Below are positions 54,304 to 62,991 of a stretch of DNA of 64,000 nt, piece after piece (the stretch's first letter is position 1; every line of letters begins with the position of its first letter). The notes beneath the pieces were generated by a model, which was given only the letters and a program-made list of their open reading frames with translations, made no database searches and had not been told where the DNA came from. Made by a program: the position numbers and the translations under genes. The DNA lies in assembly GCF_009668025.1 (NCBI RefSeq), contig NZ_WJXZ01000004.1, positions 248,001 to 312,000 on the forward strand. The letters run 5' to 3'. The DNA comes from Larkinella terrae (GTDB lineage Bacteria; Bacteroidota; Bacteroidia; Cytophagales; Spirosomataceae).

Positions 54304-54543
54304 TCAGTCCTGTAAGGCGACGTGTTGTTCAGTCTGCAAATAATCGACAACGCCCTGAAAGGTAGTCAGTTTTGAGTAATCTTCGTCGGGAATCCGAACG
54401 CCGAATTCCTGTTCCAGCTGCATAATTAAATCAACCGTATCCAGGCTGTCAAGACCCAGGTCGCGCGTAAAGTGAACGGTAGGGTGAATGGCCGATTCCT
54501 TAATGCCGAAATTCTTGAGGATGTTAATTACGCGATCTTTCAT
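54304..54543 (-). CDS. acpP: Acyl carrier protein
   Basis: A small acidic carrier (79 residues) for acyl chains in fatty acid or related synthesis. The phosphopantetheine site is Ser in LGLDSLDTVDLIMQLEQEFG at about residue 33, followed by VRIPDEDYSKLTTFQGVVDYL. It stands apart from fabF/fabD genes and has its own terminator, so it may be a second, dedicated carrier rather than the housekeeping one. Confidence 0.92.
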   Translation of the reverse strand: MKDRVINILKNFGIKESAIHPTVHFTRDLGLDSLDTVDLIMQLEQEFGVRIPDEDYSKLTTFQGVVDYLQTEQHVALQD

Positions 54544-54688
54544 AGTGGTAAACTGTTTTCAGGTTGTCTAGTTGTGCAGATGAGCATCTGCCGGTGTGTG
54601 AGAGCGGCTATCCGTGAAGGAACCCCATTTAAAGAACCGTCGGTTTTCTTTTTTAGTTTACCAGACAATGAACTTTTCGTTCCGTTTA

Positions 54689-55990
54689 TCACAAATTTTC
54701 GCCCAACAGACGCTTGTACTCTAACTGATTGAGTAAAAGCTGGTACTGATAATTCAATCGCGCCAATTCCGCTTCTTCGATACCGGTTTCGGCACTTTGC
54801 AATTCAACCGGTGTAATGACGCCGGACCGCAACCGGATCTGGGCAATTTCCAGCGCCTTGCGGGCCTGTAACACCTGCGTTTCCAGGTTCTGTAGCCGCT
54901 GCTGGTTACTCCGGATATCGGCGTTTAGCTGTTCCAGATTCTGGCGTAACTGCGCATTGGCATTTTCTACTGCGTACCGGCTCGCGTCCAGATTCAGACG
55001 GGCGGCCTGGTTTTGCAGACTGTAACGTTTGCCGGAATAAATCGGCACCGTCAGATTGACGCCCGCGGCTACATTAAACCGCATTGCGGCAATATCCGGC
55101 AGGTAGCCGTTTTTGAAACCTGCCGAACCGTTAAAGCTCAGGTTAGGCCGTCCGCTGCGGTCTTGCGCCAGCAAATCGGTCTGGGCCACCCGAACCCGGT
55201 CTTGCGCTAGTTGTACTTCCTTGTTATTGCTTTGAGCCGTTTGCAGGCTTCCTTCCAGTGTGAATGGCTGAACCTGTGCCTCAAACTGGGCGGCAGCAGG
55301 ACTGATGGCCGGATTTGGATCGCCGGTCAGATACGTCAATAACGCCCGTTGCCGCTCCAGATTGTTCTGCAAGTCAATTTTTCGGTTCTGGGCGGTTTTC
55401 AGCCGAACCTGCTGCGTCAGCAAATCATACTGCAAAGCTTCGCCGTTCTGTAAGCGGTTGGCAAAAATCTGGATATTTCCCTGCGCTACCTTGATGACCG
55501 AATCCTGCACCACGATGCTTTTTTGCAGAAAACCGATGCCGTAATAAGTGGCCGCCACCTGATAGCCCAGCGTTTGCCGGGTCAGTTCAATGTTTCGTTT
55601 CAGCAGATCGACCTGATCAGCCGCCTGCCGGATGCTGGCGTCCGTCCGGCCAAAATCATAAATCGTTTGCCCGACGCCAATGTTGGCGTTCATGTTATGA
55701 TTCGGCTGAAACTGAATGGTTTGGTCGTTGCCGTTGACCGGCAAGGTAGCTTTGGCGACGGGCGTTACGTACTGATAGGTTCCGTTGCCGGTAATGTTCG
55801 GCTGGTAGGCCGAGCGGGCAATGTCTACCCGCACTTCGCCCGCCCGAAGAAGTTGCTGCTGTTCTTTCAGGCGCGGGTAGTTGGTATTGGCCTGATTGAT
55901 CAACGCCCGCAGGTCGTCCGGAATCGACTGGGCCTGCGCGGCTGTGGTGATCAGCAGCGTGATAACTATAAATAAGCTTAACTTTTTCAT
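54689..55990 (-). CDS. TolC family outer-membrane efflux protein
   Basis: The outer-membrane channel of a tripartite pump. The protein has 433 residues from ATG 55990, which starts a signal peptide (MKKLSLFIVITLLITTAAQ). The two outer-membrane-efflux repeats are visible as long coiled-coil helices (VDLLKRNIELTRQTLGYQVA; QLNADIRSNQQRLQNLETQV) with beta segments (GVGQTIYDFGRTDAS; AAGVNLTVPIYSGKR). It is third in the operon emrA-emrB-tolC on the minus strand. A long inverted repeat lies between emrB and this gene and could lower its expression. Confidence 0.93.
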   Translation of the reverse strand: MKKLSLFIVITLLITTAAQAQSIPDDLRALINQANTNYPRLKEQQQLLRAGEVRVDIARSAYQPNITGNGTYQYVTPVAKATLPVNGNDQTIQFQPNHNMNANIGVGQTIYDFGRTDASIRQAADQVDLLKRNIELTRQTLGYQVAATYYGIGFLQKSIVVQDSVIKVAQGNIQIFANRLQNGEALQYDLLTQQVRLKTAQNRKIDLQNNLERQRALLTYLTGDPNPAISPAAAQFEAQVQPFTLEGSLQTAQSNNKEVQLAQDRVRVAQTDLLAQDRSGRPNLSFNGSAGFKNGYLPDIAAMRFNVAAGVNLTVPIYSGKRYSLQNQAARLNLDASRYAVENANAQLRQNLEQLNADIRSNQQRLQNLETQVLQARKALEIAQIRLRSGVITPVELQSAETGIEEAELARLNYQYQLLLNQLEYKRLLGENL

Positions 55991-56033
55991 TATTAGTAGA
56001 ATAAGCACTGTCTGAAAATTCGTTTCTAACCGA

Positions 56034-56117
56034 TTCTGGAATGCCCCCAACCCCCTAAAGGGGGCTTTCAAAAACGGAGATTTTAGCCCCCTTTAGGGGG
56101 TTGGGGGCATTCCAGAA
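56034..56117. repeat. Long GC-rich inverted repeat with 33-base perfect arms
   Basis: Arms 56034-56066 and 56085-56117 contain TGCCCCCAACCCCCTAAAGG and its complement, with an 18-base spacer. The unit is the same as at 12-36. It lies inside the efflux operon, between emrB and the outer-membrane gene. Confidence 0.85.
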
Positions 56118-56121
56118 TTGA

Positions 56122-57699
56122 TTAGTGGGCCGCATCGGCGGCTGCTTTGGCGGCTGCCGGGTCCATTTTTTTGTTTTGCATTAAGAACAGCAGCGGCAGC
56201 GTTACCACGAAAAATAGCCCGGCCAGCCGGAAGGTATCGAGGTACGAAATCATTAGCGCCTGTTTGGAGATAATGGCATCGAGGTTTCGATAGGCTCCCG
56301 TTACCGAATCGAGCGCGTTGACACCCCGGGCCGCCAGGCTTTGCGCCATTGCGTTCAGCCGGTCGGTGGTCAGCATATCGCCGGGTTGCAGATTCGAAAC
56401 CAGATCGCTGCGGTGAACGGCGCTGCGCTGGGCGATGTACGTGTTCGTAATGGCTACCCCGAACGCCCCCCCCAACTGCCTGACCATGTTGGTAAAGGCA
56501 ATACCGGTTGGCAGTTCCTGCGGTTTCAGCGTCGAAATCGACTGGTTGATCAGGGGCGCATTGATCATGGCCAGACCAGCCCCGCGCACCAGCAACGCCC
56601 AGGTAAAGTCGCGCTCGCTGGCATCGGCGTTCAGGTTCGACATCATGAAACAGAAGAGAATGAACGCGATGTAACCAAGAATCGCGAAAATCCGGGGCGA
56701 AACCCCACTCGCCATCGACCGCCCGACCACCGGAAACATGATCAGCGCAACGGCCCCGCCCGGAATCAGGATGTTACCGGTTTTGGTCGCCGTATACCCG
56801 ACAATGCGCTGCGCAAAGAGCGGGAACAGCAGAATGGAGGTAAATAAACCGTAGCCGATGATGAATACCAGAATGGAGCCAATGGCCAGGTTGCGGTTTC
56901 GTCCAACAACCCGCAGATCCATGACCGGGCTCTTCGTTTTCAATTCCCACCAGAGAAACAGCGGAATCGCGATAACCGCCACAATCGACAGGTACAGAAT
57001 CGTATGATCGTCGAACCAGTCGTCGGCTTCACCGCGTTCCAGCACGTACTGCAAACTGCCCACGCCCACGGCCAGCAACAGAATGCCGATCTGGTCGATG
57101 TGAATTTTGCTGCGGTCGATGTTGAACTCGTAAGGCTGTTTTTCGACAAAGGTCGTGCAGAGAAAAACCGCCAGAATGCCGATCGGAACGTTGATGAAAA
57201 ACATCCAGCTCCAGTGGTAATTGTCGATGATGTAACCGCCCAGCGTTGGTCCGAGCGTGGGTCCCATCACAATGCCCATTCCAAACAGGGCGGAAGCAAT
57301 GGCGCGCTGGCTCGGCGGAAAGGCATCATACATGATGCCCTGCGAAGTCGACAGCAAAGCGCCCCCGCCAATGCCCTGCAAAAACCGGAAAGCCACCAGC
57401 GTCCACAAATTATCGGCAATCCCGCACAGATACGATGCCGTTGTAAAGAGAATAATGGAACCGATGTAATAGGTTTTCCGACCGAAAAAATTCTGCAAAA
57501 AACCGGTCATCGGAATGATGATCACGTTGGCGATGGCGTAGGACGTTACGACCCACGAAATGTCTTCAATTGTTACGCCCAGATTCCCGGCCATCTGAGT
57601 CAGACCGACGTTCACAATCGAGGTGTCGATCAGTTCCAGAATGGCCGCCGAAACGGTGGTAATGACGACAATCCATCGCCTAAATCCTGTTGTTGCCAT
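56122..57699 (-). CDS. emrB: EmrB/QacA-type DHA2 drug efflux permease
   Basis: A 525-residue major-facilitator permease with 14 membrane helices, exporting drugs with the proton gradient. The first helix carries ELIDTSIVNVGLTQMAGNLG (motif D1 of DHA2), motif C-like GMGIVMGPTLGPTLGGYIIDNYHWSWMFFINVPIG follows at about residue 140, and LQGIGGGALLSTSQG is the helix 4 region. It starts 2 bases after the emrA stop and works with EmrA and the TolC-like channel as a tripartite pump. Confidence 0.95.
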   Translation of the reverse strand: MATTGFRRWIVVITTVSAAILELIDTSIVNVGLTQMAGNLGVTIEDISWVVTSYAIANVIIIPMTGFLQNFFGRKTYYIGSIILFTTASYLCGIADNLWTLVAFRFLQGIGGGALLSTSQGIMYDAFPPSQRAIASALFGMGIVMGPTLGPTLGGYIIDNYHWSWMFFINVPIGILAVFLCTTFVEKQPYEFNIDRSKIHIDQIGILLLAVGVGSLQYVLERGEADDWFDDHTILYLSIVAVIAIPLFLWWELKTKSPVMDLRVVGRNRNLAIGSILVFIIGYGLFTSILLFPLFAQRIVGYTATKTGNILIPGGAVALIMFPVVGRSMASGVSPRIFAILGYIAFILFCFMMSNLNADASERDFTWALLVRGAGLAMINAPLINQSISTLKPQELPTGIAFTNMVRQLGGAFGVAITNTYIAQRSAVHRSDLVSNLQPGDMLTTDRLNAMAQSLAARGVNALDSVTGAYRNLDAIISKQALMISYLDTFRLAGLFFVVTLPLLFLMQNKKMDPAAAKAAADAAH

Positions 57700-57701
57700 A
57701 C

Positions 57702-58787
57702 TTACTGAACTTTTACGGCGATGTCCGTGCTCAAACCCGCACGCAGCAACCCTTTGTATTTCTCCGGATTTTCGATTTCAATTTTCACCGGAACCCGTTG
57801 CGTTACCTTCACGAAGTTGCCGGAAGCATTATCGGCGGGCAGCAGGGCAAATTTGGCCCCGGTGGCTTCCGAGAGCGAAACCACCTTGCCTTTCACCTCC
57901 AGATCCGGGTAGGCATCGACTTTCACGTCCACCGGTTGGCCGACGCGCATGTGCTCCAACTGGGTTTCCTTAAAGTTGGCCACGACCCAGAAAGTCGAGT
58001 CGTTCACAATTGTGAACAGGTTCTGGCCGGGCTGTACATATTGGCCCACGACGATGCCTCTCTTGCCGATTTTACCGGTGATGGGCGCCGTAATTTTGGC
58101 GTATCCCAACCGGAGCTTGGCGTTGTCGATGGCGGCCTGTTTCACTTTCAGGAGCGCCTGCGCTTTCAGAATATTGGCCTGCGCTTTCGCAATAGCAGCC
58201 TGGGCCACAGCTTCCGAGGTTTTGGCCAGCCCGATTTGTTGCACGTTCGCTTCGTACTGCCGGTTTTGAACTTCCGCATTATTGCGCGAATCGTCCAGTT
58301 GTTTTTGCGTCAGCGACTGGCCTTTGTAGAGATTTTCGTCACGCTTGAGATCGTTGGCGGCTTTCGTGACGCGCGACTGCTGAACGTCGGCGTTCGATTG
58401 CGTCACTTTCAGATTCTGTTGCACATTGCGGTAACTGGCCTGCGCGTTCTGCAAATCCGCCCGGGCGGTCTGAACGTCGGCCAGCGTTTGCTGGTAATCG
58501 GCTTCGGCCTGTTGCAGAGCTACTTCGTATTCCTGCGGATCGACGGTGATCAGTTCCTGGCCACGCTTCACGGTAGCGTAATCCTCGACAGAAACCTGCT
58601 GTACGTAACCGGCGACGCGCGCCAGAACCGGAGCAGTGCTCCCCTCAATTTGCGCGTTGTCGGTTGTTTCGTAGTGTTGATTATAGCGGTATGATTGAAA
58701 TCCGTAGAAAGCAGCCGCCACCACAACGACCAGCACGATCAGACGCGGAAGGTACTTTTTGACGGGTGTGGTTTGTTCTGTTGCCAT
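57702..58787 (-). CDS. emrA: EmrA-type membrane fusion protein (HlyD family)
   Basis: The periplasmic adaptor (361 residues) of the pump. One N-terminal membrane helix (LPRLIVLVVVVAAAFYGF), then TTDNAQIEGSTAPVLARVAGYVQQV, the usual HlyD start, and a long coiled-coil hairpin rich in Gln and Ala (about 95-215). The lipoyl return strand is LRLGYAKITAPITGKIGKRG, and the final barrel has PVKIEIENPEKYKGLLRAGLSTDI. First gene of the efflux operon, with a promoter and operator in the region shared with the divergent MarR gene. Confidence 0.95.
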   Translation of the reverse strand: MATEQTTPVKKYLPRLIVLVVVVAAAFYGFQSYRYNQHYETTDNAQIEGSTAPVLARVAGYVQQVSVEDYATVKRGQELITVDPQEYEVALQQAEADYQQTLADVQTARADLQNAQASYRNVQQNLKVTQSNADVQQSRVTKAANDLKRDENLYKGQSLTQKQLDDSRNNAEVQNRQYEANVQQIGLAKTSEAVAQAAIAKAQANILKAQALLKVKQAAIDNAKLRLGYAKITAPITGKIGKRGIVVGQYVQPGQNLFTIVNDSTFWVVANFKETQLEHMRVGQPVDVKVDAYPDLEVKGKVVSLSEATGAKFALLPADNASGNFVKVTQRVPVKIEIENPEKYKGLLRAGLSTDIAVKVQ

Positions 58788-58842
58788 TGTTGTAAAAAGT
58801 TTAATAGACTTGTTTTAGTAAACTTGGTTGACTAGTTTTGTG

Positions 58843-58873
58843 CAAAAGTAGGCCGAGGTATGTTGATAGTCAA
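58843..58873 (-). promoter_or_regulatory. emrA promoter
   Basis: On the minus strand TTG (58871-58873) and TACTTTTG (58843-58850) are 20 bases apart, a full Bacteroidota promoter. The TTG is part of the operator at 58866-58886. Confidence 0.65.
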
Positions 58874-58894
58874 CTTAATTGACTATTATTTTTG
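58863..58894 (+). promoter_or_regulatory. marR promoter
   Basis: TTG (58863-58865) and TATTTTTG (58887-58894) are separated by 21 bases, and those 21 bases are exactly the operator palindrome. The leader to the MarR start is about 110 bases. Confidence 0.65.
58866..58886. promoter_or_regulatory. Probable MarR operator of the efflux divergon
   Basis: Perfect 8-base arms ATAGTCAA and TTGACTAT with 5-base centre CTTAA. It fills the marR promoter spacer and covers the -33 element of emrA, so a bound dimer would silence both directions. A further half-site TTGACTA is at 58828-58834. Confidence 0.7.
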
Positions 58895-59006
58895 GTACTT
58901 TAACACAATTTTAATGTTGGTCCGGGCAGTCTGGTTTAAATCCCAGATTGTCATCGCATTGTGAAAATTTTGTAACTTGCCGGACCAGTAACGACTACCT
59001 ATCAGA

Positions 59007-59525
59007 ATGAAAACCGAGGTGTTTACGGCCGAAAAGCCGTTTGATTTTCAGTTTTTTTACAAAATACGTGAGCGGACGCTGGGCCGTGTCATGTCGAAAA
59101 TGAAGCGTTTTATGGGCCGCTACATTGAACAGCGGCTTGCCGAGATAGGCTTTACGGATTTTAAGGCGAGTTACATCGCTTTTCTGGGGAATCTGGAAGA
59201 ACACGGGATCACGAACAACGAGCTGGCGAAGCGGGCGGGTGTCACCAAACAGGCTATGAGTAAAATCGTGAAGCTGCTGGAAGACGACGGCTATATTTAT
59301 ACCGTAAAAAGTGAGCGGGATTCGCGGTCGAGCCAGATTTTTATCAATGAGCGCGGGAAAGAGCTCATGGTGGCGGTTTATAGTTGTACGGAGGAGGTTC
59401 GGGAGAAGTTTCATCGTATTGCCGGTTACGAACAGGTTGAGCAAATGATCGATACGATGGTGTTGCTGGTGCGGGAAATTGAGAAAGATACCGGTCCGCT
59501 GACGGGTATTCAGTGCTCGTCCTAG
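59007..59525 (+). CDS. MarR family repressor of the efflux operon
   Basis: A 172-residue winged-helix regulator. Helical dimerisation segments flank the DNA-binding part: ASYIAFLGNLEEHGITNNELAKRAGVTKQAMSKIVKLLEDDGYI, then the wing TVKSERDSRSSQIFINERG. It is divergent from emrA, and a palindrome in the shared promoter region suits a MarR dimer. The inducer is likely a pump substrate. Confidence 0.93.
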   Translation: MKTEVFTAEKPFDFQFFYKIRERTLGRVMSKMKRFMGRYIEQRLAEIGFTDFKASYIAFLGNLEEHGITNNELAKRAGVTKQAMSKIVKLLEDDGYIYTVKSERDSRSSQIFINERGKELMVAVYSCTEEVREKFHRIAGYEQVEQMIDTMVLLVREIEKDTGPLTGIQCSS

Positions 59526-59545
59526 CCTTTTGGCTAACAATATTC

Positions 59546-59579
59546 ACCCCAACTGATCAATCGGTTGGGGTATTTTTTT
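59546..59579 (+). terminator. Terminator of the efflux MarR gene
   Basis: Arms ACCCCAAC and GTTGGGGT, extended by imperfect pairing across the loop, followed by ATTTTTTT, 21 bases after the stop. Confidence 0.85.
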
Positions 59580-59604
59580 GTTTAGAAATAAAAACCACCT
59601 TGCC

Positions 59605-60963
59605 ATGAAGTTTACGTCTGTCAATCCCTATACCCAGCAGAAAATCAATTCGTACCCGGCCCTGAGTGCGCAGGCCCTCGACCGGAAAATCCGGCAGGCC
59701 GACCGCGCTTTCGCCGACTGGTCGGCGTTATCACTGGAAAACCGCCTTGCTTTTTTTCGGAAAGTTGCTGCTTATCTGCGAAGCGAAAAACAGCGTTACG
59801 GCGAACTGATGACCGCCGAAATGGGCAAAACGCTCAAGGAATCCATCGCTGAAGTTGAAAAATGCGCCGTGGGCGTCGATTATTACATCGAACACGCTCC
59901 GAAATTTCTGGCCGATCTGACAATTCCGACGGAAGCCAGAAAGAGTTTTGTGGCTTACCAGCCGCTGGGGGCCGTGCTGGCGATCATGCCCTGGAATTTT
60001 CCGTTCTGGCAGGTGTTCCGGTTTGCCGTGCCATCGCTGCTGGCCGGGAATGTCGGTTTGCTGAAACATGCCGCCAACGTCAGCGGTTGTTCGCTGGCCA
60101 TCGAGGAAATTTTCCGGGCCTGCGATTTTCCGACCGGTGTTTTTCAGTCGCTGCTCATCGAATCGAAAACCGTTGAAACCGTTCTGAAAGATGCGCGCGT
60201 GAAGGCCGTCACGCTGACCGGCAGCGAAAAAGCCGGGGCGTCGGTGGCGTCGATTGCCGGAAGTCAGATCAAAAAATCGGTGCTGGAACTGGGCGGAAGT
60301 GACGCTCTGATCGTTCTGGCGGATGCTGATCTGGAACAAGCCGCCCAGGTTGCGGTGCAGTCGCGGATGCAGAACGCCGGGCAAAGCTGCATTGCCGCCA
60401 AGCGGTTTATCGTCGAAAAAACGGTCAAAAAAGAGTTTACAGACCGCGTTCTTCACCACATTCAGGCCATTCAACAGGGCGATCCGATGGACGAAGCGAC
60501 CACGATGGGGCCGGTGGCGCGGATCGATCTGGCCGAAGCGATTGAAAGCCAGTGTGCCAAAACCGTCCGGCAGGGCGCGCGGATGTTGCACGGAAATGCG
60601 GAGCGAAACGGCTGCAATGTAGCACCGATTCTGCTGGATAAAGTAAAACCGGGGATGACCGGTTTTGACGAAGAAACCTTTGGTCCACTGGCGGTTATCG
60701 TCGAAGCGAAAGACGAACAGGACGCGGTGAAGCTCGCCAATCAATCCAACTATGGCCTGGGTTCAGCCCTCTGGACGAAAGATCTGGACCGGGCCGAGCG
60801 GCTGGCGCGGCAGATTCAGGCCGGTTCGGTGTTTGTCAATTCGTTGATGCGCTCCGATCCGCGCGTGCCGTTCGGCGGGGTAAAGCTGTCGGGTTTCGGC
60901 CGGGAATTGGCGGAAGTTGGAATGAAGGAATTTTTGAACATCAAAACCGTCTGGATCGACTAA
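59605..60963 (+). CDS. NAD(P)-dependent succinate-semialdehyde dehydrogenase
   Basis: An aldehyde dehydrogenase of 452 residues from ATG 59605, short like the Sad/YneI branch. The catalytic Cys262 is in AGQSCIAAKRFIV and the general base Glu228 in LELGGSDALIVL. PWNFPFWQVFRFAVPSLLAGN and LLKHAANVSGCSLAIEEIF are typical of this branch, which oxidises succinate semialdehyde to succinate. It stands alone; no GABA transaminase is near. Confidence 0.88.
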   Translation: MKFTSVNPYTQQKINSYPALSAQALDRKIRQADRAFADWSALSLENRLAFFRKVAAYLRSEKQRYGELMTAEMGKTLKESIAEVEKCAVGVDYYIEHAPKFLADLTIPTEARKSFVAYQPLGAVLAIMPWNFPFWQVFRFAVPSLLAGNVGLLKHAANVSGCSLAIEEIFRACDFPTGVFQSLLIESKTVETVLKDARVKAVTLTGSEKAGASVASIAGSQIKKSVLELGGSDALIVLADADLEQAAQVAVQSRMQNAGQSCIAAKRFIVEKTVKKEFTDRVLHHIQAIQQGDPMDEATTMGPVARIDLAEAIESQCAKTVRQGARMLHGNAERNGCNVAPILLDKVKPGMTGFDEETFGPLAVIVEAKDEQDAVKLANQSNYGLGSALWTKDLDRAERLARQIQAGSVFVNSLMRSDPRVPFGGVKLSGFGRELAEVGMKEFLNIKTVWID

Positions 60964-60977
60964 AATCCGTGGATACG

Positions 60978-62930
60978 TTAGACTGCGACTTCCACCACGG
61001 TGCCACGGTCGGAGTAAATGCGGAAATGACCGCCGAGTTCTTCGGCGCGTTTCTTCATGTTTTGCAAACCGTAGTGGTTTTCCATCGATTCGTCGTTGTT
61101 CCAGGATAGACCGTTGCCGTTATCGCTGACACTCAATTGAAAAGAACCGTCTTCTCTGGCACTGAGCAAAACCGTTACTTCCGTAGCCTGGGCGTGTTTG
61201 ACGACGTTGTGTAGGGCTTCCTGCATAATCCGGAACATGTTCAGCGCCTGAACAGAGGTCAACGGCTGGGCGAGCGTTCCTTCCGTTCGAATGCTCACCT
61301 GGAGCGGTTCCAGTTGCTGGAAATACCGGCTGACGTAATGATTGATCCGATCCTCGAACTCCTCCAGCGTAAAACTTTCCTGGTGAATCGCCCAGATGGT
61401 GTCCCGAAGCATCTTGATGGCTTCGCGCGTGTAATCGACTACCGACCGTAACTGCGACGACAGCTGGTGCGTATTAGCAAAAACCTGCTTTTCGGCCTGA
61501 CGCCCGATCTGCTGTAAGCTGTTGACAATGAACGATAATTGCGCGCCGACGTTGTCATGCAGGTCGCGGGCGATGCGCTCTTTTTCGTGCAGCGATTCGT
61601 TTTTGAGCTGCAATCCCTGAACGTGCGCTTCGTACACCAGCCGCAACTGGTGGTTTCGTTCTTCGTTCAGTTGTTCGTTGCGGTCGCGGATGAGTTTGTA
61701 GCGATACGCCAGTCCAAATGTCAAAACCACCACTTCAAACAAAGCCGCCAGCGCGTAGTTCTCGTAGCTCTCCAGAAAGGCGTAGGTGGGCAAAATCCGG
61801 AAATTGCAGAGAATGATCAGAAAATTAAGCGTATAGAACGGACTGACCGCGACCAGATACAGCCACGCTTCCTGGGTGCGGTACCGCCGGATGAGATTTA
61901 TGACGATAAAAGCCCAAATCAGGGGCATGGGCAGCCAGTAAAAAACGATGAACAGCCGCATCAAAATCAACTCGACGGTCGGGGAGACGTAAAGCACCCA
62001 TTCGGCCATCAGCGAAACCAGGCAAAATACCCCGCCGACCAGTGCCACCGTCGCAATGCGATGCCACAAACGGCTGGGCGTTTTTTCCAGCGACAGAAAG
62101 GATCGGACGAACAGCAACTGGAAGAAAAACAGCAACAACGGAAACACGAAATAGACGTTTCGGTTCGGCATCCGGAACTGACTGCCGAAGAAAAACTGGT
62201 ACAGAAAACCGTCGTTGATGAAGAAATAACCGGCCAAACCAATGACGCACAGAATGTATTTCGCGTAAATCCGGTCGAAAGTAGTGAGGAAAAAGAAGAG
62301 GCTGATGACGGTAACAAACAGAAAAATGGCGAAAATGCCGCCCCAGAAAGCGTAATCGCTCAGCACAAAAGTATCCAGCGCGCCCTGCGGTCGGATGGTA
62401 ATTGGAACAACCTGCACCCCCCGGCTTTTGAACGCCCGAACGTAACAGGTAACTTCCATCCCCGCAGGCAGCGTAAAGGGAAACCAGTAATTTCGGTGAT
62501 ACACCATTTTGTCCGTCAGGGGCGTTTTCCAGCCATAAACGGGCGAGTTGTAGCGTATTTGCTTACCGTCGGTTATGAACAGTTGCAACTCGTCGAAAGC
62601 CCAGAAGTCGATTTCGCTGAACAGCGCCAGCACCTGACCAGAGGTGTTTTTTAGCTTGAAACGCAGCCAAACCGGATGCGCATGCTGGCTCCCGCTGGTG
62701 TATCCGAAGTTAGGAATGGGCGATTCAGCAGGCTGGAATTTTGACGCAATTTCCGGGTGCTGAACCTGATCAATAGTCAGGTGATTGGAGGTGTCCTGCA
62801 CAAACCAGAGATCGTGATCGATCAGGACGGTAGAGTTGCCGGACGAAATTGGTATAACCGGTTGATCTGCCCGGGCAAAAACCGGGGACAGGAGCCACAG
62901 AAAAGCAATAAACCGGTAAAGAGGAGCCAT
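60978..62930 (-). CDS. 7TM-DISM sensor histidine kinase (NarL-partner type)
   Basis: A sensor of 650 residues from ATG 62930, which starts a signal peptide (MAPLYRFIAFLWLLSPVFARA). A periplasmic 7TMR-DISMED2 domain (WLRFKLKNTSGQVLALFSEI, about 85-190) is followed by seven membrane helices (205-410), a coiled coil, a HisKA_3 domain with the phospho-acceptor His in IARDLHDNVGAQLSFI (about residue 458) and an ATPase domain (MFRIMQEALHNVVKHAQA; SVSDNGNGLSW; HYGLQNMKKRAEELGG). The expected LuxR-type regulator is not next to it. It lies downstream of rimO. Confidence 0.94.
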   Translation of the reverse strand: MAPLYRFIAFLWLLSPVFARADQPVIPISSGNSTVLIDHDLWFVQDTSNHLTIDQVQHPEIASKFQPAESPIPNFGYTSGSQHAHPVWLRFKLKNTSGQVLALFSEIDFWAFDELQLFITDGKQIRYNSPVYGWKTPLTDKMVYHRNYWFPFTLPAGMEVTCYVRAFKSRGVQVVPITIRPQGALDTFVLSDYAFWGGIFAIFLFVTVISLFFFLTTFDRIYAKYILCVIGLAGYFFINDGFLYQFFFGSQFRMPNRNVYFVFPLLLFFFQLLFVRSFLSLEKTPSRLWHRIATVALVGGVFCLVSLMAEWVLYVSPTVELILMRLFIVFYWLPMPLIWAFIVINLIRRYRTQEAWLYLVAVSPFYTLNFLIILCNFRILPTYAFLESYENYALAALFEVVVLTFGLAYRYKLIRDRNEQLNEERNHQLRLVYEAHVQGLQLKNESLHEKERIARDLHDNVGAQLSFIVNSLQQIGRQAEKQVFANTHQLSSQLRSVVDYTREAIKMLRDTIWAIHQESFTLEEFEDRINHYVSRYFQQLEPLQVSIRTEGTLAQPLTSVQALNMFRIMQEALHNVVKHAQATEVTVLLSAREDGSFQLSVSDNGNGLSWNNDESMENHYGLQNMKKRAEELGGHFRIYSDRGTVVEVAV

Positions 62931-62991
62931 ACCGTCGGTGGGGTTCGGCTCCAAATATACTTAAAAACCAGCTTGGATGAGAGATAGTTAG

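Noticed and set aside
57690-58694. 334-codon plus-strand frame
   Set aside because: Mirror of emrA; composition is an artefact of the reverse strand.
61539-62654. 371-codon plus-strand frame
   Set aside because: Opposite the 7TM-DISM kinase; Gln/Glu/His-rich shadow of membrane helices.
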